A stretch of DNA of 42,084 nt from Clostridia bacterium (GCA_017942005.1 JAGAVJ010000024.1:1-42084), one strand, 5' to 3'. Positions 23,973 through 33,570 are shown, numbered from the stretch's first letter. Notes: a model not told the origin generated them from the letters alone. Translations and numbers: made by a program.

Positions 23973-26051
23973 TTAATCAAAAAAGTCCATGATACGGTGC
24001 TTTGCATCAAAGATATGATTATATGCAAACGCCTGATATGCAGCCAGAAGATCGTTCTGCTTTTTCATCTCATCAAGTGCATCCACCTCATATTCTGCAC
24101 CGGTTTCGCCGTCTATGACGGTTTTTCCGGTAATGACGGGATATTCTTTCATGAGATCGGAGAGAAAGTTCTGATATCCGGAGCGCGGAACACCTGCTGC
24201 GGTGCAAAGCAGCGTTGAGAGATAATTGACGCTGATATCGTTTGTGACAAGAGGCGCCGCATCTCCTTTGGTTTCCGCATCTTTTGCGGAAATGAGGGTA
24301 CCAACAGCTTCCATATCCAAATCATAATTTGCCCAGAGAATATAGGGGGTGATGTATCTCTGACCTGCGTCCAGTGCAGACGCCGATGCATCTGCGCCGT
24401 TCTGCTTCATTAAGGCGGAAACCACGTTGTCGTTTGGCTGATGGTCTCCGAACATGACGATGACTGTCTTTTCTTCTGCATTTGTGAAATAGGAAATCAG
24501 ATTTCCGAAGGCTTCATCGGATTTGCGGATCAGAGACAGATACGCGGAGATACGCTGGTTGCCTTCCAGACCTTCCGCTGTGACGTCCGGGTGGAAATTG
24601 GCGTATTCCGTGTCATAGCCGCCATGGTTCTGCATGGTGACTGCGAACAGGAACAGCGGTGCGTGCCCCTTGGTTTTCAGGTTTTCCTCATACCGGTCAA
24701 TGAGCTTGTCAAATAACGTTTTATCAGACACATAACCGCGCAGAACATGGGAGGTATACAGCGGCTGAAAGCCGTCGATGAAGGTCTGCCGGTCAAAGGA
24801 AAAGTACGGATAAACCTTGTCGCGCATCCACCCGGATGCATAGTAGGGATGCAGCGCTTCCGTTTGGTAGCCAAGCGATTTCAGATGTGAGGCAAGCGTT
24901 GGCGTCTCGGACTTGATGTGCTGCTGGTAGGGAATGGAACCTGCGGGAAGAAACGCCATAGAGTCTCCGCTTAAGAATTCATATTCCGAATTTGCGGTGT
25001 TGCCGCCCTTGACCGAAACATGCAGATTGCCGCGGATGGTATTTTCCGAAAGTGCGTCGATGTGCTCTGTAATCGGCAGATTGGTCGTATAGTCGCACAA
25101 GGTGCTAAGGTCGGAAAACGCCTCGTTCATAATGACAATGATGTTCGGGAGGTCTTCACTTTGTACTGTCTCTCGCTGTGCCGCGGCTTCGCTGCGGTAT
25201 TCTTCTGCTTTTTCATCCAGTGCGGCGGCATTGTAGTCACTCGGTTTTTCTACATTCAGATAATGCAGCGTTGAGAGAAACGACACCGCAGCGCCGTTGC
25301 GCTCGTAGTATACGGTCGGCGTAAAGAGGTAACGGTAGCCGCCGAATTTGGTAAACACGGCATCTGTCTGCAAAAAGACGAGAAATCCGCACAGTGCGGC
25401 ACAGAATACGCCGGTTACAGACCAGTGGATCGCTTTTTGCGGGATGACATGCGGCAGCCGCAGTCGGAAACCGAGGATGGCAATGCAGAGAAATGCAAGC
25501 TGTACTGTATAAAAGAGGTGAGTATATTCAAATTCATACTCCGATGCGACCGAAAGCGCTGTTTTTGCAGAATATAAATCCCATGGCAGCACGGGAAGTG
25601 ATCGGTACGCCCATGCCACACAGTTGACCGTACCGCAAAGCCATGAAAGCAGCGTGCCAAGCAGCACTGCAATATGAGAACGCCGTCGAAACAAAAACAG
25701 CAGCACCAGAAATGCAAGGTAATAGAAAATGATGTTTAAGTACAGCATTTTGGTCACGATATCGCGTGTACGCGGCATCAAAAGTTCTACCAGGCAAAGG
25801 TGCGAAATGGGTACCAGCAAAAGGAACAGATACGAAATGATTTTGCCGGGAACGGTTTCCTTGATCACACGTTTCGGAACAAGAAATGCTGCAAAAATCA
25901 AGGCAAGCAGAAGAAAATTGTATAGTCCATTGGGATTTGCGTCGTCAAGTGCAGCGTTCAAACGCACAAAAACAATGGAGATTGCGGCGGGGATCAGGAT
26001 TTTTACAGGCAGGGCAAGCTGTTTTGCAATGGAATGAAATGAAGAACGCAT
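23973..26051 (-). CDS. LTA synthase family (sulfatase-fold) membrane protein
   Basis: The 692-residue protein has about five or six N-terminal membrane helices (to ~residue 230) and an extracellular alkaline-phosphatase-fold domain: IVIMNEAFSD near 305 (metal-binding Glu), GGNTANSEYEFL near 350 (Thr nucleophile region) and MFGDHQPND near 533 (metal-binding Asp/His). LtaS enzymes polymerise glycerol phosphate from phosphatidylglycerol into lipoteichoic acid; relatives transfer phosphoglycerol to other glycans. AAAGGA sites precede the ATG. It shares a promoter with the SLH/dockerin gene, linking wall polymer synthesis with an SLH-anchored protein. Confidence 0.9.
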   Translation of the reverse strand: MRSSFHSIAKQLALPVKILIPAAISIVFVRLNAALDDANPNGLYNFLLLALIFAAFLVPKRVIKETVPGKIISYLFLLLVPISHLCLVELLMPRTRDIVTKMLYLNIIFYYLAFLVLLFLFRRRSHIAVLLGTLLSWLCGTVNCVAWAYRSLPVLPWDLYSAKTALSVASEYEFEYTHLFYTVQLAFLCIAILGFRLRLPHVIPQKAIHWSVTGVFCAALCGFLVFLQTDAVFTKFGGYRYLFTPTVYYERNGAAVSFLSTLHYLNVEKPSDYNAAALDEKAEEYRSEAAAQRETVQSEDLPNIIVIMNEAFSDLSTLCDYTTNLPITEHIDALSENTIRGNLHVSVKGGNTANSEYEFLSGDSMAFLPAGSIPYQQHIKSETPTLASHLKSLGYQTEALHPYYASGWMRDKVYPYFSFDRQTFIDGFQPLYTSHVLRGYVSDKTLFDKLIDRYEENLKTKGHAPLFLFAVTMQNHGGYDTEYANFHPDVTAEGLEGNQRISAYLSLIRKSDEAFGNLISYFTNAEEKTVIVMFGDHQPNDNVVSALMKQNGADASASALDAGQRYITPYILWANYDLDMEAVGTLISAKDAETKGDAAPLVTNDISVNYLSTLLCTAAGVPRSGYQNFLSDLMKEYPVITGKTVIDGETGAEYEVDALDEMKKQNDLLAAYQAFAYNHIFDAKHRIMDFFD

Positions 26052-26104
26052 GCTGTTTTCCTTTTCCTTTATTTAAAATATCACTTTCATGAGAGGGTGA
26101 TTTA

Positions 26105-26133
26105 AGTATAAACAAAATTTATGGAAAAGTCAA
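26105..26133 (-). promoter_or_regulatory. Sigma-A promoter of the LtaS-SLH operon
   Basis: Minus strand: TTGACT (26133-26128), 17-nt spacer, TATACT (26110-26105), about 55 nt before the LtaS-like ATG. Confidence 0.75.
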
Positions 26134-26162
26134 GATTTTCCAGAAAAAATTTTAAAATATAC

Positions 26163-26198
26163 AAAATGGGGCTGCCGCACTTTGCGTGCCACAGCCCA
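26163..26198 (-). terminator. Intrinsic terminator of the transporter operon
   Basis: GGGCTGTGGCAC / GTGCGGCAGCCC with loop GCAAA, followed on the minus strand by CATTTTG. It ends the operon whose last gene is the binding protein at 26271. Confidence 0.78.
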
Positions 26199-26270
26199 TA
26201 GAAGTTTTTTAGGGTTCTTCTCCTGCGCTGTATGAAATCATGAAGGAATGCGCCGGAAACGCGAGGAGAA

Positions 26271-28850
26271 TCATTTGCTTTCGTTTACGACGATGAAGAC
26301 ACGGTTCTGAATCAGTCCTGCGACCTCCTCCGCACTCTTCTGACCGGAGAAGAACGCGGATGCTTCTTCCAATATGATGTTCAGCACGGCTTCGTCATTC
26401 TCATATACCTGGGAAAGGCTTTCAATCACGCGGTCGACATGGTCCACAGCCTCTTTGGTCATCATACCCATATCAATCCGTTCGTCGCCAATCCAGGTGG
26501 TCCAGGTTTTTTCCTTTTCGCCGTTGTCCGGTGCGGTGATTGGCGTAGCCACGCTGTCGACAATACCGTCACCGTCGAGGTCTACCATATCGTCGTCCAC
26601 GATAGGTTCTTCCGCAGCAATATCAATATCCGCAGCGTCTTCTTCCACGGCGATATCGATATTCTCCGCCGCGGCGGGTGCAACTCTCGGCATGACGACA
26701 ACATCGTCTGCCGGAACATCAATCTCGTCATTGGTTTCATCTTCGCCAAACTGCTTGTCATACCAGTAGTCATCATAGTAGGAAAGCGCAAATTCCGCCA
26801 TTTTTTTGTTGACGGGGCGGAAAATGGAGAACCCATACCGGTTGTCCGGCTCTGCATCCAGCTGAGAGCGTGTGTATTCGGAGATAAACGCCCATGCGCC
26901 CTCCTTGCACTGGCTTTGTGCGGAAATGGCGAATGCCTGCGACGGGATGATGGCGGAGCCGATTCTGTTTTCATTCGGATAGCCGACAAGCGAGATGTCT
27001 GCGCCGAAGGTGCCTGCCTGCATCCGCCAGAAATCGGTATAGCTGCCGAAGTTGTACTCCATTAAAATGGCGTTGTCAGCGCGGAAGCGGTAGTCGCGGT
27101 CGGTATACCAGCTATTGTCGACTTCATCCCAGTTGATGGTTTCCCAAATGCTCTTCTCCGGCAGGGTCGCGGCAAATTTCAGAATCTTGATGAATTCATC
27201 GGAATTAAAGGAGCAGGTACCGGATTCCTTGTCAATGAACTGGTTGCGCGCCATGGTGCAGACATTGCGCAGGAAGTTCTCGCGCGTCATCTCACCCCAG
27301 AACGGGTCTTTTCCGTCTTCCATGGAGGAGACTGCCGTCATCATTTCGTCCATGGTCCAGCCATCGTTTTCACCGACAATGGAGGACTTGCCGACAAGGG
27401 TCGTAATGCGGAAGTCCGGTGCAAACTGATACAGCTTTCCGCCGATGGAGAGGGCGTCGAGAAGGTTCTGATACATATCCTCCCGCTTGATTTCTGTATC
27501 TGCGTCAATGAGGGGATACAGATCCGCAAACAGCCCCTTGTTTGCGTAGTTCTGATACGGCATTTCAGAGGAAAGCGCAATGATATCGGGAATATTGTTT
27601 GTGGTGATATCATTGTTGAACTGCGTCAGGGCGCCGGTCCAATTGTTTTCTTCATTGTTGTAGCTGTTGTAATCACGGATGGTAATCCGATAGTCCTCAC
27701 TTGCCCGGTTAAACTTGACAATGGCGTTGATGATCTCGGAGCCGGCATACAGGGTGCCGTAGGTCAGAATATACTTTTCTTTGACCTCCTCGTCCGGAAT
27801 GCGTGTCAGACGGTTGACCGTGGTCGTTTCACTGTTATTTTGGTATTCATTGGACAAAGTAAAGACCGTACCGTCCGGCGCAATGTAGCAGCTGTTCATC
27901 ATGGAGGCGTTGATATCGGAGTTGATCCAGTTGAGCAGCTCTGTTTCTGTACCGGAGGCGATATCATAGCCGTAGACGCCGATGTTTGTGTAATAGACAA
28001 AGTCATAATTATCGGAGGGAATCGCGCTGTAGAGGTTGCTTGCCGCACTGCCGGAAATGGCATACGGCTCACTTGCTGTACCGGTGTCGAAGTCATAGGA
28101 AACGACGGTTTGCTTATAATCGTTTTGAGAATAATAGCAGACAAGCAGGTCGTCATTTTTCGGCAGAATCTGGTATGCGTTCTCCATATTCGGTATTTCG
28201 ATGCGTTTGACTGCACTTAAGTCGTCTGACACGGTATAAATACCGGAGATATCTTCATTTGAGCTTACCGTCATGATGAGTTTGTCACCCATCGTCAGAA
28301 GCCGATCGATATACAGATAGATATTTCCACGGTCTGCACTCTGGATATTAAAAAGTGAATAGATGTCGTTTGACGCAAGGATTTGCCCGTTTGCGTCTGC
28401 ATGGTATAAAGTAATGCTGTTTGTATAATTGCCGGTCTCTTCATCGTAATTGTCATGTGAGAGCGTATAGTAGACCGTATTGTCCTCCGCAAAGCTGATG
28501 CTGTTCATGTAGCTGTTTTCTTCCATTGGAGGCATGGTCAAATCGGTCGTTTCACCAGTTTCAGGGTTTAAATCCCAATATAGATTTGTGCTGTTCCAGT
28601 TTTCATCCTGTTGATAACCGGTCAGAATCACGCGGTTTCCGACACCGATCAAACTGTTGATACTGGTACGGCCGCCCGAAGTTTCCCGGTCGTAATTGTA
28701 TGTGGATTCGTACAGAGTCTTATAGCGGTAAACGTTGGTCGGTTTGGTTTTAACGGGGCCTTTTGTTTTGCTGCAGCCGGTCATGCCGACGGTCGGAAGT
28801 GCGAGCGCGGCACAGAGGCATAGGGTGAGAATGCGGGATTTGGTGTTCAT
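26271..28850 (-). CDS. Oversized extracellular solute-binding lipoprotein
   Basis: The 859-residue lipoprotein (lipobox MTGC, Cys near 26) is about twice the usual size. Residues ~40-340 are rich in YxxxD/SW beta repeats resembling a propeller (VILTGYQQD, VYYTLSHDN, DLLVCYYSQ). From ~345 (ILTYGTLYAGSEIINAIVKF) it follows the family 1 sugar-binding fold. Near 715-785 an Ala/Asp/Glu-rich insertion carries a Ca-type loop, DLDGDGIVDSV (~758). AAAGGAT precedes the ATG. It is the last gene after two sugar permeases, an adaptor and a MacB-core protein, and is probably the substrate receptor of that set. Confidence 0.85.
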   Translation of the reverse strand: MNTKSRILTLCLCAALALPTVGMTGCSKTKGPVKTKPTNVYRYKTLYESTYNYDRETSGGRTSINSLIGVGNRVILTGYQQDENWNSTNLYWDLNPETGETTDLTMPPMEENSYMNSISFAEDNTVYYTLSHDNYDEETGNYTNSITLYHADANGQILASNDIYSLFNIQSADRGNIYLYIDRLLTMGDKLIMTVSSNEDISGIYTVSDDLSAVKRIEIPNMENAYQILPKNDDLLVCYYSQNDYKQTVVSYDFDTGTASEPYAISGSAASNLYSAIPSDNYDFVYYTNIGVYGYDIASGTETELLNWINSDINASMMNSCYIAPDGTVFTLSNEYQNNSETTTVNRLTRIPDEEVKEKYILTYGTLYAGSEIINAIVKFNRASEDYRITIRDYNSYNNEENNWTGALTQFNNDITTNNIPDIIALSSEMPYQNYANKGLFADLYPLIDADTEIKREDMYQNLLDALSIGGKLYQFAPDFRITTLVGKSSIVGENDGWTMDEMMTAVSSMEDGKDPFWGEMTRENFLRNVCTMARNQFIDKESGTCSFNSDEFIKILKFAATLPEKSIWETINWDEVDNSWYTDRDYRFRADNAILMEYNFGSYTDFWRMQAGTFGADISLVGYPNENRIGSAIIPSQAFAISAQSQCKEGAWAFISEYTRSQLDAEPDNRYGFSIFRPVNKKMAEFALSYYDDYWYDKQFGEDETNDEIDVPADDVVVMPRVAPAAAENIDIAVEEDAADIDIAAEEPIVDDDMVDLDGDGIVDSVATPITAPDNGEKEKTWTTWIGDERIDMGMMTKEAVDHVDRVIESLSQVYENDEAVLNIILEEASAFFSGQKSAEEVAGLIQNRVFIVVNESK

Positions 28851-28875
28851 AATATATAGTATCCTTTCTTAAACA

Positions 28876-29060
28876 CGATTGCAAAACGGTGTTTTGCAAT
28901 CGAGACCGCCATAGGCGGGGGTACATCGGGCTGACGCAGCCCGATGGGCGGCGACCTGTCGCCGCCTTAAAGGTGTCTTTTGAGGCGGGAAGACCCGTCA
29001 GACGTAATACGTCTGGCGTATTACGTCATAGCGACGCATAATATACCACCCTTCGGGTGA
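28876..29060. repeat. Cluster of five or more perfect hairpins between operon genes
   Basis: In under 200 bp: CGATTGCAAAAC/GTTTTGCAATCG (28876-28902), CATCGGGCTG/CAGCCCGATG (28924-28946), GGCGGCGA/TCGCCGCC (~28948-28966), GACGTAATAC/GTATTACGTC (29001-29026) and CACCC/GGGTG (29047-29059). There is no T-run. It separates the MacB-core gene from the binding-protein gene and may stabilise the downstream mRNA or mark repeated insertion. Confidence 0.8.
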
Positions 29061-29074
29061 TGTGTAATTTTTGA

Positions 29075-30286
29075 TTAACAATCGGCTAAATTTCTTTCGT
29101 TGGAAAGTGAGGGAGCAGAAGCTGTTTCTTGTAAGGCGGTGATCTCCGCAGATACAGGACTGGAAGAGGACTGGGCGGGTGCTTCGATATTGCTGTGCTT
29201 TTTCAGCCAGCGCTTCATACGGCGTGCTTCCACTTTATCTTCAAAGAAGGTATAGATATTGTGGATGCGGATGGGGTGAATACAGAACCACAGACTGATA
29301 AAGATCACAAAGCAGATGAGGGTGAGAATGCCGACGACCGCGTCAAAGAATGAGATAACAATTGCCTTGTTTTCCGCAACACGTGCGATGTTCTCCCAAT
29401 ACGGCGGGACCACGCTGTCATACCGCATGATACGCTCGAAATAATGCTGGGATGCAGAAACCAGGGTTTCAAAGTCAAAGCGCTCTGTATAGTCGTAAAG
29501 GACGGCATTTTTGCTGTCATTTTGGATGCCGTACTGTTTTTTGACCAGATCGGCAGCAAAATTTTCAATGGGGTTTGGAAGGACGATTTCATAGCAGGTG
29601 GCGCTGTCGTAATTTTGGATTAAGCGCAGACCTGTATAGTTGACAAAAACGCGCGGCATTTCTCCATAGGCGGAACGCTCCACCTCGTCTGTGGGCGCCC
29701 GTGTGACGCCTGTGACGTAAAAGAGCTGACCGCTAATGGAAACCTCCATACCGGTGACGTCTACAGCGCCAAACAGCTGCCATGCGGCGTATTCATCTAA
29801 GATTACAGTACATGCGTTGATGTCGCCTTCCTTGAAGTATCCGCCGGAAATCAAATCAAGCGGATGAAAGAAGAAGAAGTTTCCGCCGCAGACCGTTGCC
29901 TGGACGGAGAGTGAGGCACGGTCTGTGGAAACAGAGAGCTGCGTTTCGCCGGAAAATGCATCGATGAAGGGCTGTGCGCCCTCTGGGGCGGTAATGGAGT
30001 TTTCCTCCAGCGCCTTTTCCATTTCCATGCGGTTCAAGTACACATCGTTTAGCTGAAAGGCATTATTCTTGTCAAAGTAGGCGGCAAGCTGGGCGTGGGA
30101 GACGATACTGTCTTCTGCCTGCCAGCGTGCGGCGGCGTCTGTGCCGGGGACTGCCTTTGCCTGTGCGCCGATGCACAGATACAGCGCAAAAAACAAGATA
30201 GCACAGAAGACAGTGACACCGCCGATGATCCACATGACACGTGCATGCAGCCGTTTTTCGGGCGGTACTCGGAAGTAGTTGATCAT
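29075..30286 (-). CDS. Reduced MacB-type periplasmic-core protein with two membrane helices
   Basis: About 403 residues: a membrane helix at ~20-40, a large extracellular domain, a second helix near 305-335, then a ~60-residue cytoplasmic tail. The domain shows the MacB periplasmic-core pattern: GGYFKEGDINACTVILDE, then AWQLFG, VTGMEVSISGQLFYVTGV (~residues 155-200). Ordinary MacB/FtsX permeases have four helices with three near the C-terminus; those are absent. ATG 30301 overlaps the adaptor stop (TGATG), but GGAGG lies 8 nt before ATG 30286, which I prefer. It likely works with the adaptor upstream; no ATPase partner is nearby. Confidence 0.72.
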   Translation of the reverse strand: MINYFRVPPEKRLHARVMWIIGGVTVFCAILFFALYLCIGAQAKAVPGTDAAARWQAEDSIVSHAQLAAYFDKNNAFQLNDVYLNRMEMEKALEENSITAPEGAQPFIDAFSGETQLSVSTDRASLSVQATVCGGNFFFFHPLDLISGGYFKEGDINACTVILDEYAAWQLFGAVDVTGMEVSISGQLFYVTGVTRAPTDEVERSAYGEMPRVFVNYTGLRLIQNYDSATCYEIVLPNPIENFAADLVKKQYGIQNDSKNAVLYDYTERFDFETLVSASQHYFERIMRYDSVVPPYWENIARVAENKAIVISFFDAVVGILTLICFVIFISLWFCIHPIRIHNIYTFFEDKVEARRMKRWLKKHSNIEAPAQSSSSPVSAEITALQETASAPSLSNERNLADC

Positions 30287-30300
30287 ATCACATGCCTCCA

Positions 30301-32508
30301 TCAGGTGTCGGAGAGACGGACTTGCTGACCCTGTGTAATCGGTGTTGTCGAGGTGGTAATGACGAATTCGCCGCCGGTAAGACCGGAAACAGCGGAGTTG
30401 ATTTCATCGGATGCGATGACGTCCACATCACGGCGGACAGCGGTATAACGGTTGCCAATTGGGGTGGTCTTTGCTTCGACGACAAGAATAAATTTGCCGT
30501 TGGAGTCCTCACGGACAGCGGAGTTCGGAACGACGGTGTCGTAATTTGCAGAACGTTCGCCCAGAGAGAAGGTAAAGTTCTGTCCTGCTGTGATATCGCC
30601 TGTGACCTGCAGGGTTACGATTCGGGTGTTCTGCGGGTCGGATTGGCTCGGCTTGATCGAGGAAACGACCGCTTCCGGCGTTGTGCCCCAGTAATAGAGG
30701 ATGGATGCTGCCTGACCGACAGACACGCGCTTTGCCTGCTCTGTGGTCATGGAAAGCTCTACGGTATAGCCCTTATCCTGCTGTTCAATCTCGAGAAGCA
30801 CGGTCTGCGCGGAAACCTTCTGTCCAGCAGTTACGGCGATATTATTGACCTTGCCCGCGACCTTGGCTTTGATAACGGAGGAACCAACGGATTCTGAAAG
30901 ACGGTCCACATCCTTTTGGGCGCGCTCAATGTCCTCCTGGTATGTCGGCTCGCTGAGCGCATTTTCTGCCTTTTTGCGTTCGAGTGCAGTTTGCATGGAA
31001 TCAATGGAACGCTGCTTTGTGGTGACAGCCTCATTGTAGGCGTCAAGTGTCGGATAGCCATCGGAGGATTGATTCTTCAGAGACTCAAGGTATTCCTGTG
31101 CGCTTTCTAACTTCGCTTCGGTCTCTTTCAGCAGTTTATCAAGCTGTTCCTTTGTATAGGTCGTGTCGGAATGCTTTGCGTTCTGCTTTGCGCTGTCATA
31201 GGCTGCCTTTGCCTCATTGTAGTCGGACTGTGCGTCAGAAAGCACCTTCTGCTTGTTCTTTAACACGGTTTCCGCACTGCGCATGTTGGTAAGCGCTGTC
31301 TGCACGGCTTTGTTGTAGTCCTCTGTGGAGAGGTTATCGGTCTGTCCGAGGGAAAGCTTCAGGGATTCGTAGTCTTCCTGTTCACGGGTGATGGTGCGCA
31401 TCTGGTCATCAAGCCCCTGCTTGCTTGTTTTCATTTGCTCTTCATACTGTGCAATTTTTGCTTCATTTGCATCGTATGCGGCCTGCGCTTCTGCAAGCTT
31501 TTGCTGGGTGATGGAATCCGAGGAGGAGATGTTGGACAGCATTGCCTGATAATAAGCAAGCTGACCGCGTGCTCTGGAAAGCTCTTCTTCCTCTTCTTCT
31601 GTGCGGTTGGGCAGGCTGGAAAGGCGTTCGACCTCCGCCTGATACATGGCGATGTTGTCCGCGATGATAGAAGCGTTTCCGGAATTGTCATTTACATGCG
31701 CCTTTGCGAGGTTCAGCTCATTGAGCAGTCCGGGACGCTTTTCAAGCACTGCATTGTATTCGACACACAGTGCGTCATATGCGTCCTTTGCACGGTTGTA
31801 TGTAATGTTTAAGTCTTCCAGACGGCGTTCTGCTGCGGTCAGCTGATCCTGTGCGGAGCCGTTGTTCTTTAAATTGTTGTAGATTTCCTGCTTTTGGGTA
31901 TAGTCGTCGTTTGCAAGGTCGACAGCGTCCTGGGCTGCGGTCTGCGCTTTGTCTGCTTTGTCGTATGCCATTTCTGCTGCGGAAAGGGTATAGCCGGCAA
32001 GCTCCTTCTGCAGTTCCTTGACGCGCTTTTCCGCTGCGTCTGTAGATACGTTGGAAACGCCCTTTGCCTTGATTTTTGCAAGGTCTTCAAGCTCATATTT
32101 GATTTGCTTTTCGCTGTCTTCGATGTCGGCTTTGATTTGCAGCTTCCACTTGTCATAGGCAAGCTTGGCTGCGTTCAGCTTGTCGAGCGCATCAATCATT
32201 TCGGTGCTTTCGCTGTCTTCCAGGACAAACAGCACGTCGTCGACATTGACGGTGTCGCCGCGGCGGACATTGATTGCCTGAATGACACGGCCTTCTTCAA
32301 TGATGACCTGATAATTTTCATTTGCCTGCGTTGTGCCGCTCATACGGACGGAAGTCGTAATCTGTCCGGAGTAGGCGTACTGCGCTGCGACCTGCGGCAG
32401 GGAACGGTTCATGATGGTGGAGGAAAAGAATGTCAGCACCAGCATGATAATTAAAAAGATGATGGTGATATTTTTAATAAGATCTTTACGTTTGGCTGTG
32501 GTTTCCAT
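30301..32508 (-). CDS. HlyD/MacA-like membrane-fusion adaptor with very long coiled coil
   Basis: The 735-residue protein has one N-terminal membrane helix (~11-31), the first half of a lipoyl/barrel-sandwich domain (~65-95; GRVIQAINVRRGDTVNVDD), a coiled coil of about 450 residues (~95-550; many Glu/Lys/Ala/Leu heptads), then the second lipoyl half (IKAKVAGKVNNIAVTAGQKV, ~555-575) and beta-barrel domains. Known adaptors have much shorter hairpins. In Gram-positives such adaptors extend the exporter into the wall. AAAGGAAA precedes the start. It sits between sugar permeases and a MacB-core protein, an unusual pairing. Confidence 0.85.
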   Translation of the reverse strand: METTAKRKDLIKNITIIFLIIMLVLTFFSSTIMNRSLPQVAAQYAYSGQITTSVRMSGTTQANENYQVIIEEGRVIQAINVRRGDTVNVDDVLFVLEDSESTEMIDALDKLNAAKLAYDKWKLQIKADIEDSEKQIKYELEDLAKIKAKGVSNVSTDAAEKRVKELQKELAGYTLSAAEMAYDKADKAQTAAQDAVDLANDDYTQKQEIYNNLKNNGSAQDQLTAAERRLEDLNITYNRAKDAYDALCVEYNAVLEKRPGLLNELNLAKAHVNDNSGNASIIADNIAMYQAEVERLSSLPNRTEEEEEELSRARGQLAYYQAMLSNISSSDSITQQKLAEAQAAYDANEAKIAQYEEQMKTSKQGLDDQMRTITREQEDYESLKLSLGQTDNLSTEDYNKAVQTALTNMRSAETVLKNKQKVLSDAQSDYNEAKAAYDSAKQNAKHSDTTYTKEQLDKLLKETEAKLESAQEYLESLKNQSSDGYPTLDAYNEAVTTKQRSIDSMQTALERKKAENALSEPTYQEDIERAQKDVDRLSESVGSSVIKAKVAGKVNNIAVTAGQKVSAQTVLLEIEQQDKGYTVELSMTTEQAKRVSVGQAASILYYWGTTPEAVVSSIKPSQSDPQNTRIVTLQVTGDITAGQNFTFSLGERSANYDTVVPNSAVREDSNGKFILVVEAKTTPIGNRYTAVRRDVDVIASDEINSAVSGLTGGEFVITTSTTPITQGQQVRLSDT

Positions 32509-32613
32509 CGTAAAAAATTTCCTTTCTGTGCAACGATGTATTCTGGTATATGTTTCAAATAAGGTGCAGTCTGCGCGGCTTTCTCATAAGGGGAATTCTC
32601 TGCGGGATTCTTG

Positions 32614-33570
32614 TCATCCCTTAATTCCAGACTGCGATGCAATACCGTCGATCAAGTATTCTTCACTGTACATAAACAAAAGCAGCGCCGGAACCATGTA
32701 AATGGTTGCAACAGCAAACGCAAGCCCGACGTCTCCTGTGTTGATTTTGGAGAGGAAGACGGACAGCGGCGACAGCTCTGCGGCACGTTCTTTAAACAAA
32801 ACGAGCGGCTGTTCCACCATGTTCCAGTAATCCATAAAGATTAAAACGACAACCGACCATATAATGCTTCGGCAGACCGGAACACAGACCTTTGTAAAAA
32901 TCTGCCATTCCCCGGCGCCGTCCAGCTTTGCCGCTTCGATCATGGCAGACGGGATACGCCGCATGAATTTTGTTAAAATGAAGACGGCAAACGGAGAGAA
33001 GATACCGGGCAGGATGATTGCCCAGCGTGTGTCGAGCAGGTTTAATTTTTCAGCGACCAAATAGTTTGGCACCAGCGTGACCTGATACGGCATCAGCATT
33101 AAAATAATATAGACGAAAAAAACGATAGAACGGAATTTGGTCTGGAATCGCGCAAAGCAGTAAGATGCGCCAAGCGCTACGATGACCTGAAATACGACAA
33201 TCGGCGCAACCAGAATGACGGAGTTCCAGAATTTAAGCAAATAATCGGGACTTTTGAACAGTACCGTGATGTACTGTGAGAACGATACCTGGTCGGGAAT
33301 GAATTTCAAGTTGACCTTCTCTGCAATAAACGTGCGTGTGCCGGAAACTCCGGAGAAAATCTGACCGTAGTTTGCGGAGATTTCCGATGACGCCATAAAG
33401 GAGTTAGCAATCGTCAGAACAATCGGGAGCAGAAACGCAACGGCGATGGTCACAAGCAAAAGGAAGAGGATACCGCGGAGAAGGATATGCGGGACGCTGT
33501 TTTTTTTCTTGTGGACCAGATGAACTTCTTTTGGCGGTATATTTTGTATGGGATTTTGATTTGCGTTCAT
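32614..33570 (-). CDS. Carbohydrate ABC transporter permease (MalG/UgpE-like)
   Basis: The 318-residue protein has six membrane segments and the cytoplasmic EAA loop that contacts the ATPase: EAAKLDGAGEWQIFTKVCVP near 210-230. The periplasmic loop after helix 1 is longer than usual (~residues 65-100). The ATG overlaps the stop of the preceding permease by 4 nt, so the two are translationally coupled and should form the heterodimeric channel. The ATPase is not in this window; in Clostridia a shared MsmK-type ATPase encoded elsewhere often serves such importers. Confidence 0.9.
   Translation of the reverse strand: MNANQNPIQNIPPKEVHLVHKKKNSVPHILLRGILFLLLVTIAVAFLLPIVLTIANSFMASSEISANYGQIFSGVSGTRTFIAEKVNLKFIPDQVSFSQYITVLFKSPDYLLKFWNSVILVAPIVVFQVIVALGASYCFARFQTKFRSIVFFVYIILMLMPYQVTLVPNYLVAEKLNLLDTRWAIILPGIFSPFAVFILTKFMRRIPSAMIEAAKLDGAGEWQIFTKVCVPVCRSIIWSVVVLIFMDYWNMVEQPLVLFKERAAELSPLSVFLSKINTGDVGLAFAVATIYMVPALLLFMYSEEYLIDGIASQSGIKG

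Noticed and set aside
28876..29060. Terminator between the MacB-core and binding-protein genes
   Set aside because: Strong stems but no T-run after any of them, and no promoter before the next gene.
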